A stretch of DNA of 64,000 bases, taken from Monodelphis domestica. Taxonomy: Eukaryota > Chordata > Mammalia > Didelphimorphia > Didelphidae. Positions 10,746 to 20,740 of the stretch are shown here, piece after piece. The notes under the pieces are model-generated. The model ran no database searches, was not told where the DNA came from, and worked only from the letters and a program-made list of their open reading frames with translations. The stretch is from contig NC_077233.1 in the NCBI RefSeq assembly GCF_027887165.1, positions 180,815,207 through 180,879,206 of the forward strand, in the 5' to 3' direction. Numbering within the stretch: the first letter of the stretch is position 1; every line of letters starts with the position of its first letter. A program made the translations under genes and the position numbers.

Positions 10746-11046
10746 ACTGGGGATATTTCACCCCAGACGTCTTCTGGTCCTCCACCATGATGCTGAAACT
10801 TCTAGACTATCAAACCTCCAGAGGCCATGCCATGGGGAACTGAATTCTGCACATTCAGTTTTAGAATTCAGGCCCCAGGAAACTCCACCCCCCCCATCCT
10901 AACTGGTGAGTGTGTGAGTATTATACCTAGCTTGTCCCAGTCATACTTCATATTCTACTCTAGTCATGTTGCTCCCTTCTCATTCTCCTGTTTAATCAAT
11001 ACTGCTATTGATCCTAAAAAGTAGCAACTCTTCCCTGTAGTCATTC

Positions 11047-11249
11047 TTTTTTTTTTTAAACCCTTACTTTCTGACGTAGAATCAATATTATGTGTTGGTT
11101 CTAAGGCAGAAGACTGGTAAGGGTCAGGTATCGGGGGTTAAATGACTTACTCAGAGTCACTTAGATAGGAAATGTCTGAGGCTACATTCGAACAGAAGAC
11201 CTCTCATTTTGGGGCCTGGTTCTCCATCCACTAAACCACCTAGCTGCCC
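11047..11249 (-). mobile_element. Marsupial tRNA-derived SINE, antisense
   Basis: Antisense copy with poly(T) tail at 11047, 'aacccttactttctgac', 'ggcagaagactggtaagggt' and head 'cacctagctgccca'. A short duplication 'ag[t/c]cattc' flanks it (11039-11046 and 11250-11257). Confidence 0.85.
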
Positions 11250-11259
11250 AGCCATTCCT

Positions 11260-11445
11260 AATCCTTGGAATTTTTCAGAACAAAACCCCACTACCTGCCA
11301 CCCAACACATACGTGTTATAATCCCTCTCTTAGAATAAAAAGTACTCAAGGGAAGAGATTATTTTGCTTTTTACATTTGTGTTCTCAGTGTTTAGTACAA
11401 TGCTTGGCATAAAGTAAGCATTTAGAAATGATTTTTTATTAATAA
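11260..11445 (+). mobile_element. L2 LINE 3' end
   Basis: Contains 'agtactcaagggaagagatt' and 'gtttagtacaatgcttggca', then 'taagcatttagaaatga'. A diverged L2 3' end. Confidence 0.6.
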
Positions 11446-11574
11446 AGTTAATTAACTCATTTTTCGCTTGGCACCAGGAAATGGAAGTAGGAACAATGAG
11501 TGAAGTAATAAAAATGCAAGTTTAGATTTAATGTTAGGATAAACTTTCTAATTATGATAGTTAACCCAAAATGG

Positions 11575-11765
11575 AATGGGATACCTGGAAGCCAGCAAGA
11601 TCAGAGGTAGCATGTGTCCCCTCCCTGGTGGGGTCTGGGGTCTCCAAGTCCAGATGATCACTTATCAGGAATATGGGAGAAGGAAATTTTACTTAGGTAT
11701 GGGTTGGACACGATGGCTACTCCAGATCCTTCCCACTCTGAGATCCTGTAATTCTGCTCATTAGT
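11575..11765 (+). mobile_element. L3/CR1 LINE 3' end
   Basis: The stretch 'cacttatcaggaatatggga', 'taggtatgggttggacacga' and 'cccactctgagatcctgtaa' matches the last part of L3/CR1 with its short terminal repeat-like end. Confidence 0.65.
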
Positions 11766-12169
11766 TTGCAGGCATGACTCCCCCAGGATCCCAAGGACAT
11801 GTTTATATGTGTGAAGCTGCTTTGGTCTAATTTAAGATCTGCCAAGATGTCAGCAATGAGAAGTTTCACAATGACTGTGGGTAGTTAGTACAGAAAGTGG
11901 TTGTGCATCTTTTCTGTTAAAACTTTTGAATCAGGAATGCCAAGTGTGTTAACTCATTCCTATTCATCCTATTTGGAGGATGGGTTTATCCAGTCAGCTC
12001 TATGTCCCTAAGCAAAGAGTAGGGGTAAAAGAGGAGAGAGCATATGACTAGGCAGTTTGGATGAAGTCCCAGGAGAGTTCAGAGTATGGAACACGGGAAG
12101 AGCAGTGTGGTGGGAATAAAGGACATTGGGTATCTGAGGATGGGGGTACCTTCTTATGCACACTGAATA
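11766..12169. other. Unassigned DNA
   Basis: No recognisable feature before the purine-rich array. Confidence 0.35.
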
Positions 12170-12272
12170 AATGGGGTAGAGAGATAAAGAAAAAGGGAGA
12201 GGAGGGAGAGAGAGACAGATAACTGAATCTGTGTATATGTAGATACATGTGGGTATTTGCATGTACATATAC

Positions 12273-12367
<95 letters not shown>

Positions 12368-12930
12368 AAGAGGGAGAAAGACAGAGACAGAGAGAAGGGG
12401 GGAAGAGAGAGAAGGATAGAGAGACCAAGACAGAGAGAGAGAGAAGGAGGAGGAGAGAGAGACAGAGAGAGAGAAGAAGGAGGGAGGAGGGGGGAGAGAG
12501 AGATAGAGACAGAGAGAGACCAAGACAGAGAGAGAGAAGGAGGAGAGAGACAGAGAGAGAGAAGGGGGGAGGAGAGAGAGGGATAGAGAGACAAAGACAG
12601 AGAGACAGAGACAGAGACAGAGAGAAGGAGGGAGGAGAGAAAGAGGGAGAGAGACAGAGGAGAAGGGGAGGAGAGAGAGGGAGAGAGCGAGACAGAGAGA
12701 AGAAGGGGAGGAGAGAGAGACAGAGAGAAGGGGAAGGAGAGAGAGACAGAGAGAGAAAGAGAGAATAAGGGGGAGGAGAGAGAAGGATAGAGAGACAAAG
12801 ATAGAGAGAGATAGAGGCAGAGAGAGAGAAGAAGGGGGAGGAGAGAAAGACAGAGAGAGAAGGAGAAGAGAGAGGGATAGAGAGACAGAGACAGACAGAG
12901 ACAGAGAGAAGAAGGGGAGGAGAGACAGAG

Positions 12931-12988
<58 letters not shown>
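12170..12988. repeat. Purine-rich satellite-like array (TA, GA, GACA and complex GA units)
   Basis: The tract changes composition in order: (TA)n at about 12274-12306, (GA)n at 12307-12334, (GACA)n at 12335-12366, then about 600 bp of interspersed GAGA, GACAGA, GGAGG and GATAGA. It ends in pure (GA)n from about 12934. A unit resembling 'ggatagagagac' plus '[c/a]aagacag' recurs near 12413, 12580, 12784 and, weaker, 12874. The minus strand is essentially all pyrimidine, so the long frames on both strands are artefacts. Confidence 0.93.
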
Positions 12989-12989
<1 letters not shown>

Positions 12990-13214
12990 ATGAGAATTTC
13001 TGCCCTTACAGTCTGAAAAGTCATATAAATACAGAAGAACTGAGGGGAGTTGGATTCACCCCTTCCCTCCCCATAATAGCGATGAGCATTGTAAGTCTCA
13101 GGAGGTGAACAGTAGATCACTGAGGATTCAGTCTGTTTTGTTTCATAATCTATTGTCATGGTTCCTACCCCACAAAAAGTAGTTCAATATCCTTTTGAGG
13201 GAGTTGATTGACAT

Positions 13215-13310
13215 ATATAGAAATTAAGTGACCCAGGGTCACACGCTAGAAAATATTAGTTTGGATTTGAACTGAGGTCATCTTGTGCCTGTAAATCCAG
13301 CATTCATAAG
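13215..13310 (-). mobile_element. CORE-SINE fragment, antisense
   Basis: Contains 'attaagtgacccagggtcac' and 'ttggatttgaactgaggtca', the antisense core plus B-box region of a CORE-SINE. Confidence 0.6.
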
Positions 13311-13465
13311 ATCCTAGATTCAGTACTGAAAGGATCTCAAAGATCATCTTATCCCAACACTCATTTTATGGATGAAAAATTAATGCACTGTGAGGTTACC
13401 CAATAGGTGGGTTGCAGGGGTAGGATTAGATCCCAGGTCCTCTGATTCCATATCCCCCCCTTTTC
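13311..13465 (-). mobile_element. MIR3-type SINE, antisense
   Basis: The L3-like start 'cctagattcagtactgaaag' is followed by 'actcattttatggatgaaaa' and ends at 'ggtcctctgattccat'. Confidence 0.6.
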
Positions 13466-13504
13466 CCTCCATGGTAGAGATATGCCTCACCATCTCTCCC
13501 TTAC

Positions 13505-14395
13505 AGAATCAGAGGTGGAATGGGAAGGAATCCTAGAGATCATCTCACCCAATCCGCTCAATTAATTAATTCATTTTTTGCAGTATTATTATTTTTTTGG
13601 GGAAAATTTTATTTAATTAGTTAATTTAGAATATTTTTCCTTGGTTTCAAGAATCATATTCTTTCCCTCCTTTCCCCCAGCCCTCCCCATGCCAATTCCA
13701 CTGGGTTTTACATGTGTCCTTGATCAAAACATGTTTCCATATTGCTGATGTTTGCACTAGGATGTTGATTTAGTCTTCATCCCCAATCATATCCCCCTGA
13801 CCCATGTAATTAAGCAATTGTTTTTCTTCGGTGTTTCTAGTCCCACAATTTTCCCTCTATAAATGTGGATAGTGTTCTTTCTCATAGTTCCCTCCTGGTT
13901 GTTCAAGATCACTGCATTGACACTAATGGAGAAGTCATTACATTTGATTGTACTACAGTGTTTCAGTCTCTGTGTACAATGTTCTCCTGGTTCTGCTCCT
14001 TTCACTCTGCATCACTTCCTGGAGGTTCTTCCAGTCTCCATGGAATTCCTCCACTTTATTGTTCCTTTGAGCACAATAGTATTCCATCACCAACTTCAGC
14101 CATTCCCCAATTGGAGGGCATCCCTTCATTTTTCCAATTTTTGGCCACCACAAAGAGCACAGCTATGAATATTCTTGTACAAGTCTTTTTCCCCATTATC
14201 TCTTTGGGGTACAAACCCAGCAGTGCTATGGCTGGATCAAAGGGCAGACAGTCTTTTAGCGCCCTTTGGGTCTCCAATCCTCTCAATTTATAGATGTTAA
14301 AGGAAACTGGGAGAATGAGGGTGGCTTGTCCAAGGTCATATAGCTAGTCAATGGTATAAGCAAGGCTTGACTTTTGACTCAAATTTTTTTTTACA
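13505..14395 (-). mobile_element. MIR3-type SINE split by an L1 insertion
   Basis: The left part ends at 13563 and the right part resumes at 14274 with 'tctcaatttatagatgttaa', 'ggtggcttgtccaaggtcat'. Joined, they make an ordinary antisense MIR3. The break point carries the 15-bp target-site duplication of the L1 described in the next entry. Confidence 0.7.
13564..14273 (-). mobile_element. L1 3' end, 5'-truncated, antisense
   Basis: On the minus strand it runs from the end of ORF2 through the 3' UTR to an A-rich tail. The ORF2 part includes the conserved residues FDPAIALLGLYPKEI and TCTRIFIAVLFVVAKNW of the L1 C-terminal domain. The tail region contains an AATAAA-type signal ('aattaaataaaattttcc' on the minus strand). 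Flanks 13549-13563 and 14274-14288 match in 14 of 15 bases, so this is a standard target-primed insertion of about 710 bp. Confidence 0.92.
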
Positions 14396-14736
14396 CTATC
14401 AACTCAGTATATATACTCAGTTGTATAACTCAGTATAACTGATAAGTCCTAATGTTTAGGCAGTGGGGCACCTTGCCTACTTTATTCCTCTAGAAAGGAA
14501 TGAAATAAGAGCCTTATTCCTCCCTCCATCCCAAATGTCAGCTGTGTCCCTAGCAGGTCAAAAGGCCAAAGCAAAACCTTGGGCTAGTGCTTAGTGATCC
14601 TGCCACGAGGGTGATTGAAGATGATCTATATGAGAGTATTGGCCTGCCCTTAAAAAAAGGTTGTTTAGCCTGGAAATTCCTTAGATTGACAATGAGGGAG
14701 CACATTGCATCTTCTTCAGAAATCTGGCAAATCCTT
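14396..14736. other. Unassigned DNA
   Basis: No repeat family or exon recognised. Confidence 0.35.
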
Positions 14737-14852
14737 ACTGCCTGTGTGACCCTGGGCAAGTCACTTGACCCCCATTGCCTAGCCCTTACTACTCTTCTGA
14801 CTTGGAATCAATACACAGCATTGATTCTAAGTTGGAAGATAAGGGTTAAAAA
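14737..14852 (+). mobile_element. 5'-truncated marsupial tRNA-derived SINE
   Basis: Only the 3' half is present, from 'tgtgtgaccctgggcaag' to 'ggaagataagggttaaa'. Flanks 14721-14736 and 14853-14869 match apart from one substitution and one extra base, so the truncation happened at insertion and not by later deletion. Confidence 0.85.
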
Positions 14853-15517
14853 AATCTTGCAAATGCCTTGTTTTCTTGGTAGTTGGGCAACTTCTCCAAG
14901 CCCAACCCAGTCTCCAGTAACTGGCATCCAGCTTCTCTAGCCCCTGCCCAGAAACCAAACCAGGTATGGATTCTGCAGCTGGGATGATGCCAATGGGTCC
15001 TTATTTTGTCTTTTCACCAGGACAAAGAATGGACATAAATAAATGGCAATTAGAATTGCAAGCAGAAAACAGCAGGCAGGTTAAGGGAAAAGAAAAAATA
15101 CACAAAAATACACCAAAGAAACCAAAATCCTGAACTCTGCAGAAATCAGCTTGCTGCAAATGCCTGCAATATGACTGCCTCATACAAAAAAGGCATTGCC
15201 TCAGTTTGGGTTTCGGATTGGAAAAATCTCTTCCTGGAATGTTGGGTTGCACTGCAGCAAGTTGTTACTAATAAGTCACCAGGTATGGTTCCCACCCCCA
15301 AGCCCCAGCAGACAAATCCTATCTATGAGCACACCAAGAAACTACCGGCGTCCCTGTTGTGCGTTTGTACAGCAAATCCGGGGAGCTTTGCTGCACACCT
15401 GCAATCAATTGTCTTCTTTAGATTCTGATGCAGGAAAAGGAATAATTCACAAAACATACATCTCTGTCTCTTATCTCCATCACATTATGATTGATTTCTA
15501 AACACACGTATTTGCAG
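14853..15517. other. Unassigned DNA, possible conserved noncoding element
   Basis: This stretch holds no recognisable repeat. It retains CpGs (near 15214, 15345-15349, 15361 and 15379) in a window where CpG is otherwise rare outside young repeats. Two overlapping open frames at 15171-15428 and 15196-15501 lack a recognisable domain. Confidence 0.35.
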
Positions 15518-15550
15518 GTGCATGCACACACACACGCACACACACACGAG
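15518..15550. repeat. (CA)n microsatellite
   Basis: CA repeats with two CG variants. Confidence 0.9.
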
Positions 15551-15639
15551 TGTGCTTCAATGGAAATTGCTCCAACTCTGAATTTATCCATGTGGGTTCT
15601 TTCTGCATTGGTGCAGACAACAGTCTTTGCAGTGAGGTA

Positions 15640-15815
15640 TAACAGAAAGAGCACCTGATTTGGAAACAGAAGCTCTGGATTTTAATATTGATTCTGCTAT
15701 TTCCTAGCTGTTTGGCCTCAGACATGATCTCTGGGCCTTAGTTTCCTCATCTGTGAAATGAAAAGGTTGCATTAGATGGCCTCTAAAATCCCTTCCTGAG
15801 CTAAATTTGTGATTT
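15640..15815 (+). mobile_element. MIR3-type SINE
   Basis: Sense copy with 'cttagtttcctcatctgtga', 'gcattagatggcctctaaaa' and 'aatttgtgattttat' as L3-like end. Confidence 0.7.
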
Positions 15816-15860
15816 TATGGTAAATGAGGATAACTTCTAAATCCTTTAGCAAATCATCTA

Positions 15861-16210
<350 letters not shown>

Positions 16211-16221
16211 ATAAGCCAACT

Positions 16222-16285
16222 GACTCTTTAGTGCAGTAGGCAGTGCATTAGTCTTATAAGCTGAAGGTCTTAAGTTTGATCCCCC
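16222..16285 (+). pseudogene. tRNA-Met-like pseudogene with altered anticodon
   Basis: The sequence aligns without gaps to the first 60 or so positions of vertebrate elongator tRNA-Met. It keeps the D-arm 'gcagtaggcagtgc', the 'ctgaaggtc' variable region and a T-arm 'aagtttgatcc'. The anticodon loop reads 'cttataa', so CAT has become TAT. Most differences are C-to-T or G-to-A changes, several at expected CpG sites. The 3' acceptor strand is lost in a run of C, so it cannot fold into a full tRNA. It could instead be the head of an unrecognised tRNA-derived SINE. Confidence 0.65.
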
Positions 16286-16562
16286 CCCCCAACAAAGGGG
16301 TGTGTGGTACAATGGGGAAGCTTCTAAGGCAAATAGAGTCACTCAGCTTATGCTTAGCCCCACCTAGCTGGGATTGTCTTTTACCATAGGGTCCATTATT
16401 CAGTCTGAAACTGCTAGCCTGAGATTCCCTTCAGGGTGGATTCTCAGAGGAACAGGGAACAAGGACAAGCTTTGGGGTCTCCAACTTACAAGCTAGTCCT
16501 AAAACTTGGGATTCATCAGATCTTACTAGGCTCCAAGTCTGGGGTTTCTAGATTCCATGCTG
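16286..16562. other. Unassigned DNA
   Basis: A C-run at 16280-16290 is followed by about 270 bp in which nothing is recognised. Confidence 0.35.
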
Positions 16563-17140
16563 ACAAATATATATATATATATATACATATATATAATACA
16601 TAGATTTATAGAGAATATATAGGTCTATAGAGAATATATAGGTTTACCTAGTATATAAAGGTGTATGTGTATATATGTATATCTATAGAATATATGTAGA
16701 TAGGTATATGTGTGTGTATTTATATATCAAATGTCTTAGTATAGTTCCTATGTCTATCTCAAATACATGCATATATTCTGTAGATATGCAAACACATATA
16801 AACATATTATGGAAATAATAAACATACAGACAGGTAAATATATTTTATATAAAATTCAGTGTGCATATTTGTATACATACATGCAAACACACAAGAACAT
16901 ACACATCTACATATATTCACACATGTATCAATACATATATATAAATACACATATACATACAAATATACATATTTATGTGTATATATGTGCATGTATATAT
17001 CCCAAATGTCTTAGTATAGTCAGAAGCTATTAAATTTTTTTGGCACTTGGAACAAACACACGTATGTCCATATTTCTATACACATATACTAAAAACTCAC
17101 ATATGCGTATTTTATGCCCATACCCATACCCATACACACC
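16563..17140. repeat. AT-rich (TA/ACAT/TATG) tract with a repeated block
   Basis: Degenerate TATA, ACAT and GTAT runs. The 17-mer 'aaatgtcttagtatagt' occurs exactly at 16729-16745 and 17004-17020, 275 bp apart, so part of the tract was duplicated as a block. Confidence 0.8.
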
Positions 17141-17416
17141 CATGGAGAAGGTAGTAAATACACCTTAGCACAGTAATAATGATGACCTGACTGAGAGAAG
17201 TCATATGAAATATACCTTGGAGGATAGGTATGACTAGTCATGCAGAAAGGATGAGAGGCAATGAACCACCCGAGTACTCTGCTGGAATAATAAGCACATT
17301 AAAGAATCAGTGTATTCCATTGTTTTCCTTTTCTAGAGAACGTATGGAAAGACTTGGGTGAGAAGTCATGGGTGGCGAGATATCTCTATCTATAAGGAGG
17401 GGAAGCTCTTTGACTA

Positions 17417-17955
17417 TACAGTCGTCCCTCATTATTATCGCGGTTCACTTATTGTGGCTTCACTATATGGCGGCATTTTTGTGGACAAATACCATACTGT
17501 ACACAATGGAAATGCAGTATGCCACTACTGCTTGTACAAGTTTACCAATCTGAGATTGTACACTATGAAAAGTGGCCAACCACAGTGCTGTTTTGTTTTT
17601 TTAAACCCTTACCTTCCATCTTGGAATCAATACTGTGCATTGGTTCCAAGGCAGAAGAGTGGTAAGGGCTCGGCAAGTGACTTGCCCAGGGTAAGGGCAA
17701 GTGACTTGCCCAGGGTCACATAGCTGGGAAGTGTCTGAGGCCAGATTTGAACCTAGGACCTCCCATCTCTAAGCTTGGCTCTCAATCTACTGAGCTACCC
17801 AGCTGCCCCTGACAGCACTGTGTTCTCTATCTTGGGTGCTGATTGGCTCAGTGACTATAGCATCAGTCTGTTTGCTCTCCTGCTACTTCGTGGATTTTTA
17901 CCTATTGCAGAAGTCTCTGAAATGTAACTCCTGCAAAAGGAGAAGGATCATTGTA
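17417..17955 (+). mobile_element. pogo/Tigger-like non-autonomous DNA transposon, split by a SINE
   Basis: The left end 'cagtcgtccctcattattat' and the inner 'gcggttcacttattgtggct' are typical of pogo-group (Tigger-like) elements. The right end has 'tacttcgtggatttttacct' and 'aggatcattgta'. The ends match inversely in about 10 of 14 bases and are flanked by TA (17417-17418 and 17954-17955), the target of this superfamily. Without the nested SINE it is about 320 bp and has no transposase. Confidence 0.7.
17593..17810 (-). mobile_element. Marsupial tRNA-derived SINE with internal duplication, antisense
   Basis: A full-length antisense copy from 'ttaaacccttaccttccatc' to 'cccagctgcccct'. A block around 'gcaagtgacttgcccagggt' occurs twice in tandem (about 17673-17693 and 17697-17718). 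The rest of the SINE is single copy. Flanks 17582-17594 and 17812-17824 are similar (10 of 13 bases), a decayed target-site duplication. Confidence 0.85.
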
Positions 17956-19350
17956 CTCACAATTATACATACACATATTCATATACACACATAGATGTCC
18001 AGATAGACATATGTACACATACATATTCACATGTCCATACAATGTATTGCATGTATTTTGACAAGGATCAAAGGTTCAGGTAGTTGGTGGCTCTCCAATT
18101 CCCTCCGGGGCTGAATTCTCCTGTTGCTGCTGCTGCTCCAGTGAACTCAGTTCCTTGGAAGTTAACTTCCTTCAGATATCTCAGATAGGATGAATCAGAT
18201 TATCTGCACAGGGATATCTCTTGCTCGATTTCAGTAACCAAAATAAAGGATTTAGATGTTGGTCAGAAAACCATCTTTCAAACCTGTTCTTTTTGTTCTT
18301 TTCTTCGGCAAGTATGCATGTCTCCTCTTACATGATGCAAGAATTAATTTTTTAACCCTTACAATGAACACTGTGGAGACTCGTTTTATACTAATATTCA
18401 AGTTGACACTGTTTCATGATTATATCACGATCATCATTATGATTGCTGTTATTGTATTCATACTTATATACTGTCATAAGGTTTGTAACCCTCTTTTCTT
18501 ACAAGATCCAGATAAGGTAGTTGAAGCCAGGTGTTGATGGGTGAGGTATAATTTATGGTTCCCTAAAGCTTACTTTGTCTAAAATTATGTATCCTTTTCC
18601 TCCCTATCTTCTATCCCCTCTCCCCTCCATTAGTCACCCCATTCTATTGTGTAGTTGAAAAGTACTTCTAAATTGCACATATGCTCTTAGTAGAGAAGAT
18701 GTATTAAGATATCGTTGCCCATAATTATTTTTTTTCAGATAGGTTGGTGGTACAGCAGGGACATATCAGGGAATATGATAACTAAGAGAATGTATCAAGG
18801 AACAGGAAAGCTTTTGTGGGGAAAGGAAAGAAAAACATAGGGAGAACTTGAGATATTGTATGGGAGTTCATTGAATGGCTCCTAAAGAGTAGAAGGGGCA
18901 TCTACAAAGAAATAGAAAGATACAGAAAACCAATTCTGCCTGCTTTACAATTTTGTCCAAGGCTAGCCCTTTCAATGATTCAAGTGAAAAATTGAGATGA
19001 GGATTTGTTACTAATTTCATGGGTATTTTTCCATTGAAATAGCAAAGCATCTATTGAAAAAGAATAGTGGAAAAAGTATCAGAATATAAGCTACAGAACA
19101 AGTCTCTAATTCCCAATTCATGAAGGAACACAATCTTCTACACTAGGCGAAAATACAGCATTCCATGGATATTTCATGTTCTGAGTTAGGTTTGCACTAT
19201 GGTTGAAACACATTCCGTGTCCGTAACCCTGGAAGCTGGCTGTGCCTTGTGGGTCTGCTTTTTGACTCTACCTCTCAGTTCCTTTACTGTGGACAGAGAA
19301 TTCCCCTTTCCCTAGAAGTGGCCATTTACTGAATTTCTGCCAACTCTTGC
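17956..19350. other. Unassigned DNA
   Basis: ACAT-rich sequence runs to about 18050 and a short (TGC) run lies at 18124-18137. A 93-codon frame at 18256-18537 is hydrophobic in its second half but shows no start context or known family. I judge it a chance frame. Confidence 0.35.
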
Positions 19351-20280
19351 CTACCCTCTTATTTGTATAGTCAAACAAGGAGAAGCCAGACTGACAAGCC
19401 TCACACACAGATGTTCACATAAATACAGACAGAATTGGCTCTGTCCTTTGAAAAAATAAGTAGATATCTTGAATAGTTAGATTTAAGGGATACTCTAAAA
19501 GTATCCAAATATCTCCCTCTCTTCTTTCCTGACCAGACTCATCATAATATCTGACATTCCTACTATTAGTTACTGAAATTCTCAAAATTGCTCATTATTT
19601 GAGTGTAAGGAATTGTTTCTAATGCACTGTTAAAATGCAAATGCATCTGGCATATGCTATTGCTATCATTTGTCCCTGATCTAACACATAGGATGGAATT
19701 TAAAAGGCATTTAAAAAAAAATACTTGTTTATTGACCTGGCTTCTTCTTCCTCAGGGGTGTGTTTTTGTTCTTTTGTGAGGCTGCCCCAGGCCAATAGAT
19801 TTTAGAGGCTACTCAATACATTTTTAGTCTTCTTGTTAAAAAATCTACATCATACCCAACTGACATACAGGCAACTGTCAAGATCTTTCCTACTTACTTT
19901 GCAGGACCATTTCCCTTCCTAAGTAACATTGAATTTTAACGTCTTTTAGAAATTATTCCTTAAACTCAAATAATGAGCAATTTTGAGAATTTCAGTGTCT
20001 AAGAGTAGGAATTTCAGGTATTATGATAAGTCTGGTCAGGAAAGCAGAGAAGGAGAGTTTGGATATTTTTAGTATCCCTTAAATCCAATTATGCAAGTGT
20101 CCACTAATTTTTTCAAAGGATAGGGCAAACTTTGAATCTGTATTTATGTTAACATTTGTGTGCCTCTCCATCTTATGCCTCTTCCTGTGTATTCTTCGAG
20201 TTCGATTTCTATTTTTCTGGCTGTTATAAAGAGGTTAGTCAGGTTCTCTATGTTTTGACTGCACAAATTAGAGGGGAGAT
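19351..20280. repeat. Long imperfect inverted repeat
   Basis: The left arm 19351-19644 and the right arm about 19930-20280 are reverse complements of each other. The inner halves are best preserved: 'gaaattctcaaaattgctca' on the left has its exact complement on the right, as do 'tttcctgaccagact' and 'atttaagggatact'. The right arm has about 60 extra bases in its outer part. The arms are separated by about 285 bp. I do not recognise the family. It may be two inverted copies of one repeat, or a foldback-type element. Confidence 0.85.
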
Positions 20281-20394
20281 AAAAGGCATGTTCTCTGGGT
20301 TAACATATACCAAGAAATAAAAGATTGTTGACTATTAGAAACAGATCATGAATAGGAAGGATAAAAAAATCAATTCAAAACACTGAACTAACAT

Positions 20395-20740
20395 TCATTC
20401 AATAAGCATTTATTTTTTAAATTAAAAAAAAATTAAAATACTTTCTGTCTTAGAATCATACTAAATATTGGTTCCAAGGCAGAAGAGTAGTAAGGGTTAG
20501 GCAGTTTGGGTTCAATGATTTGCCCAGGGTCACCACAGCCAGGAAGTGTGGAGACCTAGCTGCCTTTCAGCAAGCATTTATTAAGTTCCTATGGTGTGCC
20601 AGGCACTCTACTAGGCACTAGAGATACAAATAGAGAGAATGTAAAAATACCTACTCTAAAGGAGTGTACATTCTAATGGGGGACATAAAATTTACTTAGA
20701 TAAGTACAAACAGAACAAATAAAAAGAGAATTAATACACA
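20395..20740 (-). mobile_element. L2 LINE 3' end, antisense, split by a SINE
   Basis: After the SINE it reads 'caagcatttattaagttcct', 'gtgccaggcactctactagg' and 'gagtgtacattctaatgggg', the antisense of the L2 3' UTR. Its first bases lie left of the SINE. Confidence 0.75.
20415..20566 (-). mobile_element. Marsupial tRNA-derived SINE, internally deleted, antisense
   Basis: The 3' half is present ('tattggttccaaggcagaag'). The B-box region is missing between 'aggaagtgtg' and 'gagacctagctgcc'. Flanks 20399-20414 and 20567-20582 match in 14 of 16 bases. Confidence 0.8.

Noticed and set aside
12048-13159. Long frames up to 294 codons on the minus strand and 173 on the plus strand
   Set aside because: Low-complexity Ser/Leu or Arg/Glu peptides produced by the purine-rich array; no start context or domain.
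18256-18537. 93-codon frame with hydrophobic stretches as a membrane protein
   Set aside because: Hydrophobicity follows from T-rich sequence; no homology recognised and no promoter or splice context.
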